44,262 bases of DNA, taken from positions 1 to 44,262 of the forward strand of contig JARBJD010000477.1 in the NCBI GenBank assembly GCA_033064195.1, read 5' to 3'. A program made the translations under genes and the position numbers. The notes beneath the pieces were generated by a model. It had not been told where the DNA came from. It ran no database searches and worked only from the letters and a program-made list of their open reading frames with translations. Positions 38,767 to 44,262 of this stretch are shown in pieces (positions within the stretch are counted from its first letter, which is position 1; each line of letters starts with the position of its first letter). The DNA is from Blattamonas nauphoetae (Eukaryota; Preaxostyla; Oxymonadida).

Positions 38767-40740
38767 CCATGTGGATCCAACCCGACCACATGGCTCTAAC
38801 CAGCCACAAACGGTCGAAATCAAAGCCAAATCACTGAAAAGAGATCAGAAGCTTTCTCACAATTCTCAACTTTGAACTCATTTCAAAAAAGGATCTTTTA
38901 CAGCGTTTTTGTATGAATGTCTGAAATGGACACGAAGAAATGCAGGAATTAGAAGAAGATGAAAAACCACAACTTTTGTCAAAACAAAGTGACGATCGTC
39001 TGTCTGTCAGAGACTGTCACCGCATTCTTTCAACATCGGAATACCGAACAATGACTTCTCCGACCAGAAGGGCTGGGAGTTATACTCTTCACACAACGTG
39101 TCGATGCGAACGGTAGAGCCAATGTCACTTCACTCTCTTCTTCACTAAGAGCATCGAGAGCAACAAATGAAAGGAAGGCGTGTTGGATGCAGTGGACATC
39201 CTCCACTTTATCGGAAGAAGCGGAAGCGGAACTGGAAGAAAGATGTCTCAAATCGATTCCTGAACAGGGTGGAATCATCATATCGGCCTTGATTCCAATT
39301 TGAATCACAGTTTCTTTTCAAAATCTCATTTCTTTAGGCCAATGAAGTCTATCAGAAATATCGAAGATGTTGACGATGATAGAATTTTGGAAAGAAGCTT
39401 TATGAAGTCGTTCATCAAACGCTCTCCTACTCTCAGACGTCCTTCCACTCACCCTCGAACCAGAACGAGATCATGCACAATCCCAACAATGAATCAGTGG
39501 CAGATTTTTATCACCGATCTTCTCTCCAGGTTCAACATCAAACCTATCAATTTGTTCAATCTCGACGAGACTTCACTTCGGATTGACGGAAAAATGAAAT
39601 GTCTCGTCGTTCATCGTCACCGAACAAATACCGTTGTAGTCTCCACCAAACGCGTGAAAATACAAGCATAGTGCTGTGCGTGTGTGCAGATGGATCCAGT
39701 CTCCCCGCTCATCTTTTGTGGAGTAAGAAAAGCCAAATTTCAAGAACTGTCTGCATTCAATGTTACCTGCCACTACCAGCAGAAGGCTACATGACAACTC
39801 AATATTGAAATTTTGGAAAACACATATTTCCACAAATCGATTCTAAAGAGGGAAAAAAGCAAGTACTGACAAGGCTCTTCTAATGGACGGTCATCCGTCA
39901 AGAAACGACCATCCATTCACAAACTCGCTAGGGACCACAATATAGTCTAGCACTGCTCCCAACTTCGACAAATCTCAACTCAACCTTGTGCAGGTATATC
40001 TTTGCTCGATTTAGGCTGAATTACAACGACAGTTCAACAGTGAGGAAGCGGAACGAGTATCAGTTCATATCGATCGGAGCTTACTCGCGTTCTCCCATCG
40101 GCACTTTCTTCAGCAACACATCCTGATGACGCATAAAATCCTCGTGGGCTGTGTGCGGTCTCCACCGCTGAATATTTCGACTCTTGTCGATCAAATGACG
40201 AAAATGCATGAAACGAACAAAATGAAAAAACAGGAAGTCCAGATGATCCAAGACAGCCTCCACACTGTATGGACGGTGAGTGCATTATCGAGCTCGATTG
40301 CTCAATTTCGTTCAGACACCTCCGTCGGAACCTTCTCTTCCAATTGTACCGGTCAAACGACCAAATTCAACAAAAATCATCTGACGATATCCAAGACAAT
40401 CAAACCAACTCCCAAACTTAAGCAGACAACACTCCAATTCGGTGTCTCTTCATCAAAGCAATAATTTGACACAATACAGTGGATTTCCGAAAAGAGTTCA
40501 GATTTTATCTCATCTCATTCGATTTAAGTGACCAAAACATTTTTGAAACGATCTGAATTTCTCCGAATACCTACTTCTAATTGGGACCGAACAGGAATTT
40601 GGGTTTAAACTGTGAAACTGTGTTATTCTCTCTTATTTTTAGAAAAGAAACCCACCGGAAGATGAAAAACGATGTGAAGAAAGATGGTCGTTTATCTTGT
40701 GGTCGGGTTGAAGCCATGTGGTCGGGTTGGATCCACATGG
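38767..40740 (+). mobile_element. pogo/Tc1-mariner-like DNA transposon, TA target duplication
   Basis: The element is 1,974 bp. Its first 29 bases (CCATGTGGATCCAACCCGAC and nine more) are the exact reverse complement of its last 29, and similarity continues imperfectly for ~17 more. It is flanked by TA at 38765-38766 and 40741-40742. The left arm (near 352-355) shows the site without the element. A decayed transposase of pogo type lies inside. TA duplication, short repeats and protein all agree on the Tc1/mariner superfamily. Confidence 0.88.
38925..40464 (+). pseudogene. pogo-like transposase (decayed)
   Basis: The best part is 39300-39671, with FNLDETSLRIDGKMK (first catalytic Asp in NLDET). 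An overlapping frame at ~39650-39808 has VLCVCADGSSLPAHLLW, the typical second strand of DDE_1/pogo transposases. MDGHPSRND near 39890 gives the second Asp, and a Lys-rich C-terminal frame ends at 40464. The domain needs at least two frame changes, at ~39660 and ~39810, and there are stops in the N-terminal part, so the gene is dead. No intact DNA-binding HTH frame is seen in 38925-39290. Confidence 0.7.
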
Positions 40741-41090
40741 TATCTCACCTCTTATTTTGTGATTCTGTATCCATCAATTCTGATCAACCGATTAAGTTTC
40801 TGAGTTGTGTATTTATTCAGTTCTTCTCTGTTCTTTTCCAAATGTCTAGAGACCATGGATGTTCTCAAAACATTTCTGTTCAGGATCAAACGGTTCTAAA
40901 ATTTTCAGTGATGACATTTCAATGGAATAAAAATATTCGAAACAGTTTTGATTTAAATAAATTGAATTCACATGAACTCAGGAGTTAAATTGTCAATTGA
41001 GTCTGCATGGAACTTTGTGTGTTGAATGGAACGTACACTATTTTTGGAGACATGTGAGACCATTCAGAGTTTTCACCACATTTCCGTGTT

Positions 41091-41163
41091 TGTATAATGA
41101 ACTGCTCCAACAAATTGAAACTGGCTACGTTTCTTCTGAAACTTAGCAACAGTCTTGTTCAAG
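41091..41163. other. Short intergenic stretch beyond the visible left-arm match
   Basis: From here outward the right arm has no partner in the window because the left arm has reached base 1. Nothing coding is seen in these bases. Confidence 0.4.
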
Positions 41164-42030
41164 TCAAGGTGAATCAACGGAATGTTTCCTGGTTTGTATC
41201 TCCAAAGCAGCTGTAGTCTGCTGTCGTTGAATGTTCTTCAAGTGCTCTTCACAGCTGGAGATATACAGTGCTTCGATTTCACGGTTGTTCTGTGCTTGCT
41301 GTGGAGTGAACTTATTCAGTACGCTCGATGTGGAGTCATGTTGTAGTATTCCACCATCTGATTCATCAATAAAATGATTGGCCATCTGTGTTGCATTGTC
41401 TTGGAATCCATCTCTTATTGTTCTAATCACTCGATCGACAATTCTGTTGTGATTTGTGAATGGTGAACTCGTGAAATATGTGCTGTTTTGTTCCACAAAA
41501 TACGTTTGTGCTTCTCCGCTTGTCCATGCTGCTTCACCATCACACAGATGTTGTTAACTTGAACACCACGATGGTTAATCAGATCATTGATTGCAGTCTT
41601 GACTTTGCTCCATGATTTATCAGAACTGGAATTACTACAAGGTGCCAGATGTTGATGTTGATCAGCAAATAGGTAAAATCTGAAGAACTGTTTTCGACGT
41701 TGGTGATTGAATAAAGGAATAAGATCAATTTCCGGGGATCAAACTTGGGAGAAAAGTAGGTATGCATTTTCTGTGGAATTCTTTTTGTCTGATGTCTGAT
41801 ATGGATCTCCAGTGATGTCTTTGGACATGAATTGCATCTTTGATCGAAACGGATATTGTATTTTTGTCACGGCTTTTTGGAATCGTTGGTTGGTCAATCA
41901 TCAGTATGTTACCTCCTTGTTCCCTCCTTATTTTCCTTGGATGTGTAGAATCCATCACGAACATATTCATCGTACCATTCCTGAAATGATCTTCCACCAA
42001 ATGGAATTTGTTGGGATGTGCTAAATAGAC
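41164..42030 (-). pseudogene. Polinton retroviral-type integrase (broken, several breaks)
   Basis: The C-terminal half is clear: YFTSSPFTNHNRIVDRVIRT, then VLNKFTPQQAQNNREIEALY, patterns typical of the Polinton rve integrase core end. Upstream pieces of the catalytic domain are recognisable to ~42030. In live Polintons it inserts the element with 6-bp duplications. Several breaks. The left-arm counterpart would lie outside the window. Confidence 0.75.
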
Positions 42031-42039
42031 TCAGTTTCG

Positions 42040-42852
42040 TCATTTCCGAGTTCTGCTTACGTGTGAAAGAATAAACATATTTCAGTTCAGTTTCTTTGAT
42101 TCAACGATCTGTTTGTCAATGAATTGTTTCCATTTTCTGTGTTGATTGTCCATCATTGGAATTCTCTGCTTTGATTTGTTCCTCCTCTGAATTGTCCTTC
42201 TGTTGATGGTCAAAATGGCCTCACTCGTTCCAACATTTCAGTAATTGCCTTGTCGTTGGTTCGATCTTGTTGATCTCTCTCACATATGGCGCAAAACCTT
42301 TGTCAATCTTCACAATTGTTTGTGGATCTGGTGACTTGGGAATCAGTGGATCATCATCTTCAAACCTCATCTCTTTCATTGGAAATTCATATTCTGAACC
42401 AATTGATGTCAGGTTTCTCTTCTGTCCAGGAATGATTGGAATTCAGGAGGTTCAATAGCAATTGGTTTGTGGAAGTTGTGTTGGAATTACGATGGCTGGT
42501 GGTTGATTAAAATGAATATTCTGTGATTCCTGATAATACTGTTGATATGCTCTGCGCTTGTCTTGCTTGCAGTGTTGTTACTAAGGATCCATCCAGTGAA
42601 TTGTTTCACAAATCTTTGAACAACTATTTTCCATCAAACGTCAATTTAAATCAGGTAATCTCCATTCAGCCAGTCATTAGTATGTCTCATCATTTGCGTC
42701 GTATTGTCCATTTGAATCATTGACATGATAGGTTAGAATTTGGAAAACGTCAATGTGACTCTGTATATTTTAGTCTCGGAATGGAACGTATTGTCCAGGA
42801 GTTTCTTCACTATTTTATCAATTTGTGTTAGATTCAAAAACGGTCTAGTCAT
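42040..42852 (-). pseudogene. Unassigned Polinton gene between polymerase and integrase (broken)
   Basis: It begins MTRPFLNLTQIDKIVKKLLD at 42852, directly after TTTATTTTTGTAGAAATG, the same promoter type as the structural genes. Later pieces around 42300-42400 read as Pro/Asp-rich protein. Several breaks. Family not recognised. Confidence 0.45.
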
Positions 42853-42880
42853 TTCTACAAAAATAAAGTTTGTGTTTATT
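42853..42880 (-). promoter_or_regulatory. T-rich promoter between polymerase and next gene
   Basis: On the minus strand AACTTTATTTTTGTAGAA leads directly to ATG at 42852. It extends the promoter motif to the replication side of the element. Confidence 0.5.
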
Positions 42881-42901
42881 CAATAATATAATCAGTTGCT
42901 T

Positions 42902-44262
42902 TCAGTCCATGGAATGAATGGAGGGACACGATTCATTTTCAATTACGATTGCTTCAGATGTATTCACTGAGACTGAGAGTCTGTTGTTGTATTTTCGCAA
43001 TCTCAAATCCATTGCTGTCATTGTCAGAATGAACTCTTCTCGTTTGAAAGTTCAATGTTGTTGTCACTGTTTTCTCCATTGAGGCCTTCATAGTCATCAC
43101 TCGTGATATTTGTTTTCTTCAGTGACACTCCTTTGATTTTGCATTTCTCATCAGGCGAGTAACACTTTGGTGCAAGGCAGATCATCTGTTCGCCTTCCTT
43201 CTCAGTTGCTAATCCCGGCAGCTTCTTCTCATCATCGACACCTTTTCAGGATTGGGAAACCATTCATGTTGTGTGCATCATAGAATTCTTTGTCAACAAT
43301 CCGCGTGTTCGACTGTTGATGAATTCCAGCATTCGGATCTCCACTAATTGCCCAATAAGCAGAATCTGTGTCTCCCTGCACAGAAATGGATCTTGTTCAT
43401 GTCTAGGCATTTGTACATGGGAATTGTAGATGAAATTCAGATGACCAGAACTTGGCATTGTCGAGTGTGAACACGCTGCAGACATGTTTTGCATGATGCT
43501 TTCTCTCTGTCTTCGATCACAATGTAGTTGTCCTCATTGATCTCTCGAGTCGCTACAAATCCTTTCATCATTTTGTTTCAAGTAAGTTCCTCTCATTTGC
43601 AGATTGTGATGAGTTGTATTTTTCAGTGTTCATTCCATCGTATCCATGGCTTCCATTGAGGTTGGTCTTACAGAACTGTTTCCTTTCACTTGTTTCCAAC
43701 CTTCGACAGCTATTCTATCGTTCATAAATGATGTCACGAACGGTTCAAATCAGCGTGTCTCGAAACACCATCACACTCTTTACGTCATCAATATGGAGGC
43801 AATAGTCGATGAGGAACCACAGATATGTCGAAAAGAACATATATACTGATCATTGTCAAGAGTTGGTTAGCTTCCGTTGTTTGTCATCAGTCTTCAATCC
43901 ATGTTTCTTCATCAACGAATATGTCTTCTCTCAAATGTTCTCTTCAGGTCGTATTGACCGATGTTTGATTGGTGGGAAATTAGTAATAAATCATTTATGT
44001 TCTTTTCATCGATGTGTCCTTTCAATTCTGCAACAAACAGTGTCTTCTGGTTCTTGTTCTCGATGATCTCCCGACATTCTTGATCTCCTGTTTGTGTACC
44101 AAACATCTTCCTGGCATGCCCTTTCTGTGTTTTGTGTATGGATTGTTTTTGTTGTTGGCACTTGGATATAGTGAATTTAGAGTCAACACCACAGATCATG
44201 ATGTGTTGGTATCGTGTTAGATTTGTAACCCACCATCTTCAAATGAGAAGTGATTGATTGGT
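42902..44262 (-). pseudogene. Protein-primed type B DNA polymerase, C-terminal part (broken, runs off the window)
   Basis: On the minus strand near 43385-43345 the motif QGDTDSAYWAI is the type B polymerase motif C with its metal-binding Asp pair. Downstream is KEFYDAHNMNGFP, and the end IENESCPSIHSMD is followed by a stop at 42902. Upstream pieces to the window edge are in several frames, so this is a fossil with several breaks. Protein-primed PolB replicates Polinton genomes. The N-terminal part lies beyond the window. Confidence 0.72.

Larger units (their letters stand above)
38580..40917 (-). pseudogene. 119-aa Polinton protein, copy B, split by the pogo-like transposon
   Basis: The two ends of the gene (start near 40917, coiled-coil end near 38590-38764) flank the insertion 38767-40740. 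The uninterrupted counterpart is 167-526. Confidence 0.65.
27619..41090 (-). repeat. Right arm of the giant inverted duplication
   Basis: Reverse complement of 1-17611 apart from the two unshared insertions. Close to Element 1 the match is nearly perfect. Outside about 35.4 kb it drops, and several genes are broken. The match continues to ~41090, where the left arm reaches the window edge. Confidence 0.92.
27671..44262 (-). mobile_element. Polinton/Maverick-like element, copy B (partial, broken; continues right of the window)
   Basis: It has the same gene order as copy A in mirror image, plus an integrase and a protein-primed polymerase further out. The inner genes (122-aa protein, S74 fibre, 136-aa protein, 195-aa protein) look whole; the capsid-like genes carry about one break each. 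The outer genes have several breaks each, and a pogo-like transposon lies at 38767-40740. It is a fossil overall: young by sequence in its inner half, older-looking in its outer half. Confidence 0.82.

Noticed and set aside
41164-42030. LTR retrotransposon as the source of the integrase
   Set aside because: No reverse transcriptase, protease or LTRs nearby. The integrase sits beside a type B polymerase as in Polintons.
1-44262. CRISPR array, prokaryotic operon or phage
   Set aside because: No regular short repeats with unique spacers and no Shine-Dalgarno pattern. Introns, Pol III boxes and eukaryotic transposons argue for a eukaryote despite the phage-like S74 domain.

Overview
The window looks like nuclear DNA of a unicellular eukaryote and is almost entirely mobile elements nested in one another. 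The evidence is very short GT-AG introns (29-40 nt), use of TAA, TAG and TGA as stops, tRNA-derived Pol III boxes, and several families of eukaryotic DNA transposons plus a Polinton/Maverick-like virus-derived element. A metamonad-type protist would fit, but nothing in the sequence names the species.

Layout: (1) 1-17559 is a Polinton-like element, copy A, running off the left edge. It carries a packaging ATPase, two tandem capsid-like paralogues, a fibre-like protein with an S74 self-cleaving chaperone domain, and several small structural-type proteins, most preceded by the same T-rich promoter motif. (2) 3549-9981 is a 6.4 kb Mutator-like element with ~470-490 bp terminal inverted repeats and a 9-bp target duplication. 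It sits inside a small copy A gene and carries host-type sequence, including a dual-specificity phosphatase-like segment. (3) 17560-27670 is a DNA transposon (Element 1) with an intron-containing DDE-type transposase. Its gene is interrupted by one MITE (19438-19937) and by a second MITE (20400-20997) abutting a 5.9 kb transposon (Element 2, 21001-26864) at a single TTA target. Element 2 carries host-type fragments, including Pumilio-like repeats. (4) 27671-44262 is a second Polinton copy, B, in inverse orientation and running off the right edge. It has the same genes, more decayed outwards, plus an integrase and a protein-primed type B DNA polymerase. A 2 kb pogo-like transposon (38767-40740) interrupts it.

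Copies A and B form a very large inverted duplication: 1 to ~17611 pairs with ~41090 down to 27619. Its inner ends are the terminal repeats of Element 1. The central halves of the arms are nearly identical; the outer parts differ more and copy B is broken there. Because each arm holds an uninterrupted version of what is interrupted in the other, the boundaries and target duplications of the Mutator-like and pogo-like insertions can be read directly.

The gene-poor inner end of each arm (about 15.2-17.5 kb and 27.7-30.3 kb) holds a repeated ~260-bp module with variable but self-complementary hairpins, an array of hairpin-forming tandem repeats, two kinds of tRNA-like sequence, and A/T-rich simple repeats. 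I regard the module, the TAGTRG-ended transposon group and the palindrome itself as the most unusual content.
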